Shown one piece after another: positions 45,616 through 57,367 of a stretch of 64,000 bases of DNA; the stretch's first letter is position 1; the number at the start of each line of letters is the position of its first letter. The stretch is taken from the NCBI GenBank assembly GCA_019137255.1, contig WPDH01000013.1, positions 186,001 to 250,000 of the forward strand, in the 5' to 3' direction. The notes under the pieces are model-generated. The model worked only from the letters and a program-made list of their open reading frames with translations, had not been told where the DNA came from and ran no database searches. Position numbers and translations under genes: made by a program. Origin of the DNA: Corinectria fuckeliana (Eukaryota; Ascomycota; Sordariomycetes; Hypocreales; Nectriaceae).

Positions 45616-48364
45616 TTACTGATGCTCTGGTAGAGGAATGTAACCATTGAAAATGTCCATCACGTTGATTCCAAGGAGGAGGTCGTTGTCTGGAATCCAT
45701 GAGTCTTGGCATGACATGTCTTTATCCATGGCATAGAAGCCGCCACTGTGATTATCCAACGTGCCGAATGGGTTCTAAAGTGAAAAGACCGTTAGCAGAA
45801 GAAATGAAACTCAAAAGAGCCGCGCCAAGGTCGTACCTGAAACATTGGTGCCGTGTTTTGGTCACCGGCAGATAGTGGGATTGTGTTGTCGCCCTGAATA
45901 CCCATCCCAAACATACCGTGGCTGTTTCCAGCTGGTAGGTTTTGGGATAGCTCCTGATGTTGTGAGTTATCGCGGTTCGTATCATGCACATACTCCCGGG
46001 CAATGTATGCGAACTCTGCAATCAGCGAGCCTGGAAGAGAGCCTTCGCTCGCGTACTCTATGCGGGAGAAGTGCCCCCCTGCAATATCCAAGAGGGCAAG
46101 ATTGCTGGCTGTATCCTTGTGCTTGGGATCATGGATAACCTCTTCGAACAGGATAAAAAGTGCAAGGACAGGGATACCAGCAAGAACCCTATATATGTTA
46201 GAGTGATTAGCGGTTGGATGGGAGATGGTCTTACCAAAGAGGAGTTGAGGGCTCAACATCGATAAAGGGTGTCAACTCTAGAATTGACCTCGACACCGTC
46301 ATCATGATATCCCTCGCCTTGGCCTTGTTTTCAAGCACAACAGGGTTTTCCGAGTTCGCTGCAAGCTGATGATATGTCCTGGCAAGAATCAAACGGAAAC
46401 TGTAGTATAGATAATGGGTCCATAGTGCCGCAGCTCCGGCCACTGGTTTTCGGAACAAATACTGGCTGCAAGGAAGACCTGGTTGTCTGTCTTCGGGTAT
46501 TGATGCCCGCCATTGATCAAGGTCGTCACTAAGCTGGCTGACTGTCGACATGTGGTACTCAACGTCCTTTTTCGAGACACCAGGTGAGAACAGGCCCGAC
46601 AAGGCCCGGGAAAGAAGCCTGGAAAGACGAGCAAACGTAAGAAACCAGTCGAAGGTACCGAATATGGATTCTGGAATGCAAGGAATGGGTGTCGTTATGT
46701 CGATATCAATAAACGCCTAAACCTGTCAGCTTCCCTACTCGGAAAATCAGAACGAAAACTTACTGAGCTGCGGCCAAAGTAAAAACTGGACATTTTCTCC
46801 AAAGAGAACAGAACCCAGAATGTGCGTCGGAAAGCATGAGTTGCTGCACCGCTGAGGTTGACAAGAGCAAGGTTCTGCGCCCGACGCGTGGCCTCGGCCA
46901 TGACAAATTTCTCAATGGAGAGGCATGATATTCCAAGTGAATATATCGATATCGTAGTCATGGCTTGGAGGATCAAGAGGGAATCAGGGGCCTGTACTAG
47001 ATCAGGGAACAGCGCAAGAGAGACCGAGAACAGTTGCCATGCCCGGCCTTGCCCAGGTTCAAAGCTGCCCCCGCCGTCGTAGAGGCATCCCAGTGCTAAG
47101 ACCGAGTGATAAAGAGCAGAGAACGCCTTATTTTCGGCTAAGACAGTGGGCAGATCGGCAGAAGACGCGGTTGATTCGAATGTGCTGCGGTTCAAATGAG
47201 GGTATAGAGGGTGAACGCGTTCAAAATACGCTTAGATACGTCAGTCAAACTGGACGCAGTAATCGTCGGATCCGCAACATACCGGAGATGAAGTTTGCGG
47301 CCGCGGTTCGGTCAGTGAAAGGTCCATTGCAGCCCTTTTCCTGGGATATCGTCTTGGCTGAAACTTTGTCGGGTGACTTGACTCTCTTTTGGAGGACCGT
47401 GGAGAATCTTTTGACGAGCTGGTCGACTTTGTTGTTCTGAAGTCGGGCGGAAAGTGAAGCCAGCCTGCTGTCGGTGAAAAACGTGATTGTGTACGTGCCG
47501 CCTAGATTGGTTTAGTAGTGGACGATAGGAAACAAGATGCCCTTCATACCGAAAAGACCATTTCCCTACGTCGATGCAGAGTTAGCAAATGCACATCTAG
47601 AAACGCATGCGAAGGGTCGTGAGCCCGACCTAATGAGTCTCGGTTAATGGGGCAGGTACCTTCAATGCGACGCGACGGTTATTACTGAATTCGTCGGAAG
47701 TCAGGGTTCTTGATAGGAGGTGATCGATGTAGAGGCTAGAATGCGACTCTGGGTTCAGAGGCCCTGCTTTTCCGGCTGGAATTTGACATGGATTTTCCTA
47801 ACCGTTCGTTACGTTGTCAATGAATGAGACAGCTAAATGTTTTGAGACTCTAGTACGGAATGGAAGGAGAGCCATTGCAAAACACCATCGAAGAATTCTC
47901 GAATTTACATACCTTCAAGGTCTCAAGTAGGGGTTTTGCTGGTGGACTATCTGAACTAGACGGTGCTGCCACCGTTGTCACCAGCGACTTGTTCACTGAG
48001 ACGGGGATCCTGTGTCAGCTTCGGGAATGGGCTGGGGAAAAGCACGCCGGGGTCGTTACCGTTCTTCCGTAGCGGGACCTTTCTCTGCCCAAAATGGCAC
48101 TCTATACCTCGTTGCTTTCATTGACGTCAGCTTCGTTCATAACAGAATGGGCATTGGGGAGCGTTTGGGCAAACATCTTACCGAACAACCATTGCATGGT
48201 GCGGGATAGCCTACGAAGATTAGAAAACAAGAAACAGAAGTAGAGGCAGAAGCAGAAGCAGAGACAGAGATAAGGAAGTCTTGCGTACCTGAGCACCTCA
48301 CTTTACGCGTCTTGCAGGCGTCACAGGCCTTCGACCGCTTCGTACTCCGGAGCCGTTGATCCAT
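45616..48364 (-). CDS. Zn2Cys6 fungal transcription factor
   Basis: DNA-binding regulator of the Gal4 type. Eleven exons encode 691 residues: 48364-48289, 48210-48182, 48114-48060, 47995-47913, 47797-47660, 47565-47550, 47501-47283, 47230-46764, 46716-46235, 46188-45837, 45774-45616. Exons 1-3 assemble the zinc cluster ACDACKTRKVRCSGYPAPCN followed by GCSQRGIECHFGQRK, with exact C-x2-C-x6-C-x6-C-x2-C-x6-C spacing. The middle has the fungal-specific domain pattern (YFERVHPLYPHLNRSTF, ALYHSVLALGCLYDGGG, FYFGRSS). The cluster is split over exons of 76, 29 and 55 nt; exon 6 is only 16 nt. The gene is divergent from the PDR transporter with an 857-bp promoter between the start codons, so transporter control is the obvious hypothesis. 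The ligand and target are unknown. Confidence 0.85.
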
Positions 48365-49221
48365 CTGCGAGTGTGCCTTGGAAGACCGTTTTTGTTACCG
48401 ATGGGATCTACCCTGCTGAAATGCGGGAAATATGCAAACCTGGGAATTACCGGAAGCAGCAGAAACATATAGCATGCGGTAGAAGCTACACGTCATGAAT
48501 GTGTTCGCGTTGAGAAAGCAAATTCCGAAGTTCGGGCACCGGCGTTGACGTTGGAAGCCACGGTGCCGACTTACCTAATTGGGACTAGTTATCGGGGTCA
48601 GAGGTAATCCCGGAGTCCGCTTTCTTGTTTCCCGGAGCTCTGACCAAGCGTCTGACACGGGGGCGTCACGATCTTCTGCTAGGATGCCGCTGATTTACCT
48701 ATCGGTGCTTTGTCATAGAGATCCACCCCGGAACTCCAGCTGAATCCCGGAGACTAGCTGCGGCATCTCGCAACGGCGTCAGCCTCTTTAGAGTCTCCGA
48801 GATGAGCTTCTCGCCCCCCCCGACGTATCCGCATGCGTGATCTGCATGCGCGGTGTCTTATCGGCGGCCTCGTTGGCTGTAAGGCACGCACATGTGAATG
48901 TCTGTCGTCAGAGATTTCCAGGGTTTAGGCTTTCGGAGATGGCAATATGAGCATTGCCGTCAAGAGTGGTCCCGGATTCTCTATCCGATCGGCGAGACTC
49001 ACTTGGAGATGATGCAAGTCGGTAAACCCGGATGCGCGGCTCTGCTCCTGATTTGTATCTGGCTTGGAGACTACGTGAATCTATATTAAGGCATCCCCTG
49101 TCCTACATATTGGGCTTGATCTCAACTTAGTTCACCACACTCCTTCTTTTTACCCTTCTTTCTTGTCAACCGGTTCTACGAAGTGCATCACAGGTCTCTT
49201 TCCCACTGCTTCGTGGTCACC
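48365..49221. promoter_or_regulatory. Shared promoter of Zn2Cys6 regulator and PDR transporter with six NCCCGGA motifs
   Basis: The 857 bp between divergent starts contain TCCCGGA at 48608, 48630, 48745 and 48970, CCCCGGA at 48726 and ACCCGGA at 49026. Zn2Cys6 proteins bind CGG/CCG triplets, so these are candidate sites. The small ORF 48898-49089 is judged spurious. Confidence 0.55.
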
Positions 49222-52200
49222 ATGACGGTGTCAGAGAAACCCCAGGACGACGCCACCTTGTCGTCAGATGCTCACGTCGACGGGTCTGATACATATTCAG
49301 AGACTAGCGATGAGCCCGTTGCCGGTCTAGCCAGATCTTTCTCTCTCACCCGAACCGCCTCCGCCTTCCCGTCCAACGTCAACCCTTTCCTCTCCACAGA
49401 TCCAAAGCTTGACCCCAACTCGGCGGAGTTCGACCCGAAACTATGGACCAAAACTCTCCTCAATGCCTTCTCACAAGATCCTGAGAAGTATCCTCGCCAT
49501 ACTGCCGGGGTTTCTTATAGGAATCTAGGGGTTTACGGCTTTGGTACGTCGACCGACTACCAGAAAGACGTGCTCAATGTTCTTTGGGATGCACCTATGC
49601 AGCTTGCGGACTACGTGAACAAGAGGAAGAGCAAGATCCAGATCTTGACGGGGTTCGATGGCTTGGCCAAGACTGGCGAGATGCTGCTCGTTCTGGGTCG
49701 ACCTGGAAGGTAAGCTACACCAAGTCAACAAGACTCACACCTTCTCGAACTTGACTAATCATCTCATTACAGTGGTGTATCTACTCTGCTGAAGACTATA
49801 TCTGGACACACGCATGGTTTGAATCTTGATGAGTCCTCCGAGTTCAACTATCAAGGTTAGTACTGCTGGTTCTTCATACCGTGCTCCTCTGACGGCATCT
49901 AGGCATCCCATGGGACGTCATGCATGACCATTTCCGAGGAGAAATCATCTACCAGGCTGAGACAGATATCCACTTTCCGAATCTCACTGTTGGAGACACT
50001 CTCCTGTTTGCCGCCTTGGCTCGTACGCCGAACAACCGTCTAGATGGTGTGTCCCGAATGACCTATGCTAAACACCTCCGAGACGTCGTCATGGCAATCT
50101 TCGGAATTTCGAACACGATGAACACCAAAGTCGGCGACGACTTCGTGAGAGGTGTAAGCGGTGGTGAACGCAAGCGTGTGAGTATCGCCGAGGCAACACT
50201 CAACCAGAGCACTATTCAGTGCTGGGACAACAGCACAAGGGGCCTGGACAGCGCAACATCTCTCCAGTTCGTCAAGACTCTGAGAATGGCCACCCAGATT
50301 GGGGGTACAAGTGCTATTGTGGCCCTGTACCAAGCCAGTCAAGATGCGTACGATGTAAGGTTCTTCCTAACGGGTGGGCGAGGACCCGGTTGCGTGCTAA
50401 CTTGCTACTAGGAGTTCGACAAAGTCGCTGTGCTTTATGAAGGTCGACAGATGTACTTTGGGCCCGGTAACGAAGCGAAGGCCTACTTCACGAACATGGG
50501 ATACCTCTGCCCCGATCGTCAGACGACGGCCGATTTCCTCACTTCGCTGACCAACCCTGCTGAACGGATCGTGAAGCCTGGCTTCGAAGACAGAGTCCCT
50601 CGGACTCCAGACGAGTTTGCCGACGAATGGAGAATGAGCCAGACAAGAGCAGCTTTGCTCCGAGAGATCGCCGCTTTTGAGGAGCAGTATCCCTTGGGTG
50701 GCCCTCAGCTCGAAAAGTTTCGTGAAGCCCGAAATGCTCAACAGGCACCGCTCCTGTAAGACAGCTCTTTATCCATGAAGGAAACTCCCACTAAGACTCT
50801 TCCAGGCCAACGACAAGTCCCTACACCATTTCGGTTCCCATGCAGGTCCTGCTTTGCATGACGCGCGGATTTCAAAGACTCCTTGGAGACAAGACCTTCT
50901 TCGTCATTACGGCTGCCGGCAACTTTTTCATCTCTCTCGTCCTTGGGAGTGTCTTTTTCGACCTTGCTGACACCGCGGAAAACATGAACAGCCGATGCTC
51001 CATCATCTTCTTTGCCATCCTGTTCAACTCACTAAGCAGCGCTCTTGAGGTACGCATTGCAAGCAGTCACAGCTGAAGAACATCTCGCTAACGTTACAGA
51101 TTCTTTCTTTGTATGCCCAACGACCAATTGTCGAGAAACACACTCACTACGCGCTTTACCGGCCGTTGTCCGAAGCTATTTCATCGACAGTTTGCGACCT
51201 ACCCTTGAAGATCATCTCGACCATCGTATTCAACATCCCTCTCTACTTCATGTCTAATCTTCGCAAAGAAGCGGGGGCTTTCTTCGTCTACATGCTCTTC
51301 GCATTCAGCACTACGTTGACCATGTCCATGCTTATTCGCACCATTGGCCAAGGCACGAAGACTGTCCACCAGGCTCTAGCGCCGGCAGCGTTGTTGATCC
51401 TAGCTCTTATCATTTATACTGGCTACATCCTTCCGACCCGCAACATGCAAGGATGGATGAGATGGATCAACTACATCAACCCCATCGCATATGGATACGA
51501 GGCCTTGGTAGCGAACGAATTCAGAGACAGAAAGTTCCCATGCTCTGCCATGATTCCCATGGGCGGCTCGTATGAAAACGTAAGCTCGTCTCAACAAACC
51601 TGTTCCATTTCTGGAGCGGCACCCGGTACGGACTTCGTCCTCGGCGACACCTACATCAAGGCAGCGTACGGATACGAATATTCGCACGTGTGGAGGTACG
51701 TCATCCTACGACTTGAATTTGAATATTTTACTGACTCGAGTAGGAACTTTGGGATCCTTATCGCCTTCTTTGTTTTCTTCTCTACGACTTACATCTTTGC
51801 GGCCGAATATTTCTCTCTCAGTCCATCCAAGGGCGAGGTGCTTGTCTTCCGACAAGGATACAGAGAGCGGAAGCGAAATACCGATGACGAGGAGGCCGTT
51901 GCCGCCGGGGTTTCTGAGTCTACTCTTCGCCAGGATACTCCCACCGCAACTCCACCTGGAAATGAGAAAATGATCAACATTCAAAGGCAAACGGCGGTTT
52001 TCCATTGGAAAAGCCTGTGCTACGACATCAACATCAAAGGCGAAGACCGACGAATTCTTAACCAAGTAGATGGATGGGTAAAGCCTGGCACTTTGACAGC
52101 TCTCATGGTAAGTTTTGTTCCTGTCGATCGCGGACAACCGGATCACTAACCAGATCGCAGGGCGCTACCGGGGCTGGAAAAACCACTCTTCTTGATGTTC

Positions 52201-54224
52201 TCGCTGACCGAGTTACGATGGGTGTCGTGACTGGTGATATCCTTATCAATGGCCACCCAAGAGTGAACTCCTTCCAGCGAAAGACTGGGTACGTCCAGCA
52301 ACAGGATATTCATTTGAGCACATCGACGGTTCGAGAAGCTCTTAGGTTCAGCGCCGAGCTTAGGCAGCCTGCTTCGACGAGTACACAGGAAAAGTATGAC
52401 TACGTCGAAGAGGTGATTCGGCTACTGGAAATGGAGCCATACTCTGATGCGGTGATTGGAGTCCCAGGAGAAGGTCAGTCAGAATGACGGAGATTCGTCT
52501 CACGGATACTAACCCTTTTAAATTAGGTCTCAACGTCGAGCAGCGAAAGCGCCTTACCATTGGTGTTGAGCTCGCTGGGAAACCCGGCCTTTTGCTATTT
52601 CTCGACGAGCCGACCTCGGGCCTGGACAGCCAAACCGCTTGGTCTATTGCTGCTCTCATCCGGAAGCTCTCAGATCATGGTCAAGCCATTCTTTGCACTG
52701 TTGGTGCTCCCAATTTTCCTTCTGTGGTCGTTTTCTAACACAAACTTCAGATTCACCAGCCTTCCGCTGTTCTCTTCCAGCAATTTGACCGTCTTCTGCT
52801 TCTTGCCAAGGGTGGTAGGACCGTGTACTTTGGAGACATCGGCGAGAATTCCAAAGTTATGACCAACTACTTCGAAAAGTATGGAGCAGTTCCCTGCACT
52901 ATGGAGGAAAATCCTGCAGAATGGATGCTCCGTGTCATCGGCGCTGCTCCAGGAGCTCACACGGATCGAGACTGGACCGTCGCTTGGCGTGAAAGCCCGG
53001 AATACACCGCTGTTCAAGCCGAGTTGGAGAAGCTCGCCGCCCTTCAAGCGACAGCTCCAAGCCCCGATGATGCTCATGACTCGAACCGAACGTACGCCGC
53101 CTCTATCAAGCATCAATTCTGGATTTGCACGAAGCGTGTTTTTGAGCAATATTGGCGAACACCGACTTACATCTATTCCAAACTTCTTCTTTGCTTCGGA
53201 AACGTCGGTTCCCCTCTCTCACTTCTATGTAATGTTACTGACAGTATCGCAGAGCCTGTTCATTGGCCTCTCCTTCCGGAATGCACCTCTGTCCATTCAA
53301 GGTATCCAGAACCAGATGTACTCGGTCTTCATGCTCGTGGTTATCTTCGCCTTCTTGATGTACCAGGCAATGCCGAACTTCATTGCCCAGAGAACTCTCT
53401 ACGAAGGACGTGAAAGGTCCTCGAAGACATACGCCTGGTACGTCTTCGTTGTGGCAAACCTGGTGGTCGAGATGCCGTGGAACTCTGTGGCGGCACTCGT
53501 CATCTACCTGCCGTTCTACTTCCTCGTTGGTATGTATAAGAACGGAGAGGTTACCAATACGGAGCACGAACGAGGCGGTCTGATGTTCTTGCTTCTGTGG
53601 GCTTTCATGATCTACGAAGGCACATTCGCGGACATGGCCGTAGCGGGCGTGGCTACTGCTGAGATTGGCGCCACTCTCTCGCTCTTGTTGTTCATGATGA
53701 CCCTGATCTTTTCTGGGTAAGTTGCCACCGTCGTGGAGTTTTCCGCACATCTTCTCGCAGTTGTTGGTACTAACCTTATGGCTAGGGTTATCGTCGCATA
53801 CACCGCCCTTCCTGGATTCTGGAAGTTCATGTACCGTGTTTCACCCATGACCTACATCATCGGCGCGATGCTGTCCGACGGCGTGGCAAAGCAGACCGTC
53901 CAGTGCTCCGAAATCGAGTATCTGACTATGCAACCGGCCAACAACCTCACCTGCGGCGAGTACCTCGGTCCGTACATGAAGTTGGCTGGCGGCTCACTGC
54001 AAGACCCGTCGAGCACGGATCAGTGTATGTTTTGCTCCATCGCACAGACTGACACATACCTCGCGGCTGTTGGAGTGGATTACAGCGAGCGCTGGAGGAA
54101 CTTTGGACTGATTTGGGCGTACATCTTCTTCAACTGCTTCGTTGCAGTGGGCCTTTACTGGCTGGCAAGGGTTCCCAAGAAGAACACATGGGCAAAGGCT
54201 AAGGCGTTGTTCTCGCGAAGCTAA
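49222..54224 (+). CDS. PDR-type ABC transporter (ABC-G, multidrug efflux)
   Basis: Full-size plasma-membrane pump of the pleiotropic drug resistance family, with (NBD-TMD)x2 order. Twelve exons give 1470 residues: 49222-49709, 49773-49855, 49903-50354, 50412-50755, 50806-51049, 51100-51695, 51744-52107, 52161-52473, 52527-52699, 52751-53203, 53253-53716, 53786-54224. NBD1 has a degenerate Walker A GRPGSGVSTLLK, signature VSGGERKRVSIAE and Walker B IQCWDNSTRGLDS. NBD2 has an intact GATGAGKTTLLDVLADR, LNVEQRKRLTIGVELA and LLLFLDEPTSGLDS. TMD1 includes YALYRPLSEAISS, and GGSYENV-type extracellular Cys segments follow; TMD2 carries RERSSKTYAWYVFVVANLVVEMPWN and ends with a Cys-containing loop. 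Two donors are weak (GTTGGT, GTCGGT). An upstream Met at 49183 has no support. It is related to fungicide/toxin efflux pumps. Confidence 0.93.
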
Positions 54225-55339
54225 GCTAAGAAAGCTTCGGTATCCGGGGTGAGGTTATAGGCCAAGAATAGACGAGAGAGAGCTAGATGTGGTGTTTTCT
54301 TCTGTACTAGATAGTTATTAGAGTGGCACTGCCCAAATTAGATAGAGTTTTGATATTGAGTCTTTATGCTCGCAAAACATGTTTCTCTAATTGCACACAT
54401 CAATGGACGTTCTATGTAGGCACAATCCACCTCAGTGTTACGTGTTGGGTCGGGTGCTGTAGCAGGCTGCTGGTTTTGGTAACTAGGATTTATAGGGGTT
54501 AGATTGGCTTATAAGGGAGATGGAAGCTCTCTTCCTTAGCTAGAGAGGATAAGCCTTTCACACCCATTAATCTTGCCTTGCCAGCCGTCGCAGCCCATCG
54601 CACTCAGGCTTAAAAGTAAAAGAGATGATCAAATGTCAGGGTTCCTAGAGGAGCATAAAAAACCTAGCTTTAAGCTTTCAGTATTATCTCAATTAGAAGA
54701 GTTTATGTTTTTGCTACAGCATTCCATAATTCTCTCAAGTGTTGTGCTATTCAAGCTATTACATAAATGTAAATTCAAACTGTAAGCCCATTTTTATTGC
54801 CATGCCATTGCCCTAATGTCATTGTCAATAGCGAGATCGTGAATGAGAAGGGGAGACAAAAACCAAAAGTGAGTTCAGGCATGTAACACTGCGTGAGTAA
54901 ACGAACTGTACAGCCCGGATGACATAACTCTTCCTTTACATCTATGATTAATGTACCGGCTGACGTATCTTCACACCTTTTTTAATGCAGGCCCTGCTGA
55001 GATAAATCAACAATGCTTGGTCAACTATAGGTAGGATTCTACGTGTGTAAAATCAACAACATTCTTTTTTGTCTGAAAATATTCAGAACGGCCATACACT
55101 TATCAAATGCAATCATCCGCATTTGTACCCCTTAGAACACTCAGTTGGCTTCTATCCCTTCGCCTAGAAGATTGCCTTGACGTAAGATGAGTGCTGTCTT
55201 GCTGTTGCCGATATGACTAGCTGACAACCTTTTGAGCTGATACTTTATGGTGAACCAATCCTAATTTCTTCGATAATTAAGTTCCTAATCTAAGACACTG
55301 TAACGTTGGATTGTTTTCACGACCACGTTTCATGATTCG
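54225..55339. other. AT-rich gap with relic repeat
   Basis: Between the transporter and SurE-type stops. The ORF at 54573-54785 is AT-driven and rejected. 54715-54930 is repeat copy B. Nothing else is recognised. Confidence 0.55.
54715..54930. repeat. Relic repeat, copy B
   Basis: Counterpart of 38111-38320, with matching blocks in the same order; the right end reads GTACAGCCCGGATGACAT against GTATAGTCCAAATAGCGT in copy A. Confidence 0.6.
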
Positions 55340-56484
55340 CTATTTCCCCCCAGCCAGTGACTCAAGCCTCTTCATGATGCTCTTCGTGTTTGGAGAGCTC
55401 GGAGCAGTGTAGTCAATGGTGTAAATCGAGATTGAGACACCGCCATTCTCCACAACATACGTCTCCCCCGGCAGCGTGCAGTCGCCATTGACACAGGTGT
55501 TGACGCCGGCAGCGTACGGCTTGATGTTGGCCCACGTGAACGTACCCTCGGTTGCGTTCAGAACAGCCTCGTTGACGTGAGCATTTCCAGTCATGCGTGT
55601 CTGGACGAACCTGAGCCCTTTCGTGTCTCCCGTCAGGGGCGGAATGTTGACGTTGGCGCCGTATCCCAACGGGAGAATAGGGCCCTTGGCCGGGCTGCTC
55701 TTGATAAAGGCGTTGACGACCTTGACCGAGACCTCGGCGGCCCACGTCGCCGGGTTAGTCTTGTTCTTGATGTCAAAGTACGGAGTCTCCGTGTTGCTCG
55801 CCGACAGGGATATGGCTGGGATGCTTCGGTGTGTGGCGGCATATCTGTAGTTCTTGGCTCAGTACAGGACATGCGGCAATGAGGAAATGCTACGTACGCG
55901 GCGCCAGCAGTCCCCGAGAGAGTCCACACGAACGGACCGAGGTTGGTTCCGTAGTTGGGTCCGGTCACGACGAGATCGGGGACCTTGAACTTCGCATACC
56001 GAGGGAGGACGTAGTCGAGAGCAACAAACGTGCACGCTGCCGGGGTGCCATTGTAATACCAGATGTGGCTATCGTTGGGATCGCTCCCAACCTAGAGTTG
56101 CTCTGTTTAGTGACTCGACTCGCTCTTGACTCGGGTGTTGTTCCTTTTTTACGTACGGAGGGTTCGCCGGCTGGGATGAGATCATATTGTGCCGGGGCCG
56201 TCAGGTTGGCCTCGGTTGTGAAGTCAGATCGCCCTCCTTGACCACTTTGTTTTGTCGCGGGCGCGACAATCCACACTAAAGAGGCGTGTGTCAACGAAAA
56301 CGCTCGTCGTTTGCTCGGTTTAACGACTATGCTCCATACCATCGTGACCATCATGCTTGAGCAATCGGTAAAGCTCACGCAGGTTCCCGGACGCAAAGCC
56401 GTCGTCGTTGTTCAGCAAAATGTTGATGGCATTTGTGCAGGAAAAAAGAAAGACGGAGGTGGTGAGGAGACGGGATACACGCAT
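55340..56484 (-). CDS. Secreted SurE-type nucleotidase/acid phosphatase
   Basis: Metal-dependent phosphatase of the SurE fold; fungal secreted members act as acid phosphatases. Four exons: 56484-56340, 56275-56157, 56091-55898, 55844-55340, 320 residues. Residues 1-19 (MRVSRLLTTSVFLFSCTNA) are a signal peptide directly before INILLNNDDGFAS, which carries the metal-binding DD pair of SurE. The next conserved blocks are VWIVAPATKQSGQG, GTPAACTFVALDYVLP and VTGPNYGTNLGP, another active-site motif. The C-terminal half is the usual dimerisation/extension part. All introns have GT..AG ends in frame. Substrate is unknown. The protein lies near the PDR gene but transcribed toward it; no functional link is implied. 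Confidence 0.9.
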
Positions 56485-57367
56485 CTTGCAATCCTTACAG
56501 TATGTCTACTGGATAGTACGTCTGTCTCTACTGGATGAGAATGCTCAGAGGTTGGAAGGTGATGATTCCTATCGCATGCAGACTCTTTCTTTATACTACT
56601 CGGATGCCTGAAGAAATCCTATCGCGCTTTGTCGAGGCTCCTTCCTGAGTGGGCCAACGTTCCGGATCTAAGTATGCCAGGGACTTTTGTTGCGATTAGA
56701 TCGACCTTGCATCTTGGCATTGGGAGCGGCGATCTCCGATGTCCCGGAGTCTCTTGGTCTCCCCGGCAACCTGATAAAACGGCTTGTCCAAGCTCGGAGA
56801 CTGGTCGCGTGCCATGGGTCAAGATAGCCGGCGGCCTGAAGTCGGTTAGAGATGTTGTTGTGTTATCTACAAACGCATCCTTTTGCAACAGTTAGTTAAG
56901 GCGAGTTTGATGTACGGAGTAGACCTACCGAGCCACTTTTCCCACCACGGCCAGAGCCGATATCAGGGCGACATGAGTGGTACCTCCACTGGCCGTGTAT
57001 GACGCCTAGAAACCTAGGTAGCATAAGCGCAGTGTTGTGATCTATACTTAAAGATGAGTACTAATGTGTTGTGGATTCTAGGTAGCCATTCTTATTAGAT
57101 AGTGGTTTACAAGGGAAAATCTGGCCTAAAGCTCCCAAGTAACCATTTTCAGGCTGCCTCGTCTACTATATTGCTATAGTAGGTATAAGCTTACTACACG
57201 TGATTGTAGCCTAACCGCACTACAAGGTAGCAGGGGAATAACCGAGGGCGTAGATAGTAGATGCTTCTCTTTACCTACTCTTTTCACTTTCTTCTCTGTA
57301 TTGCTCTTGTACAAGCCATCTATCTGCCCGTCCACTGCGAGGTAGCTCGCTGTTGGGTATTTGCGCA
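56485..57367. other. Intergenic between SurE gene and membrane-protein relic
   Basis: Promoter of the SurE-type gene. ORF 56629-56895 is spurious. A TACGGAGTA motif is at 56913. AT-rich 57030-57200. Confidence 0.5.

Noticed and set aside
54573..54785. 70-codon ORF in AT-rich DNA
   Set aside because: Lies in a degenerate repeat; composition is that of AT-rich non-coding DNA.
45616..56484. Secondary-metabolite gene cluster around the regulator, transporter and phosphatase
   Set aside because: No polyketide, peptide or terpene synthase or tailoring enzyme lies nearby in the window.
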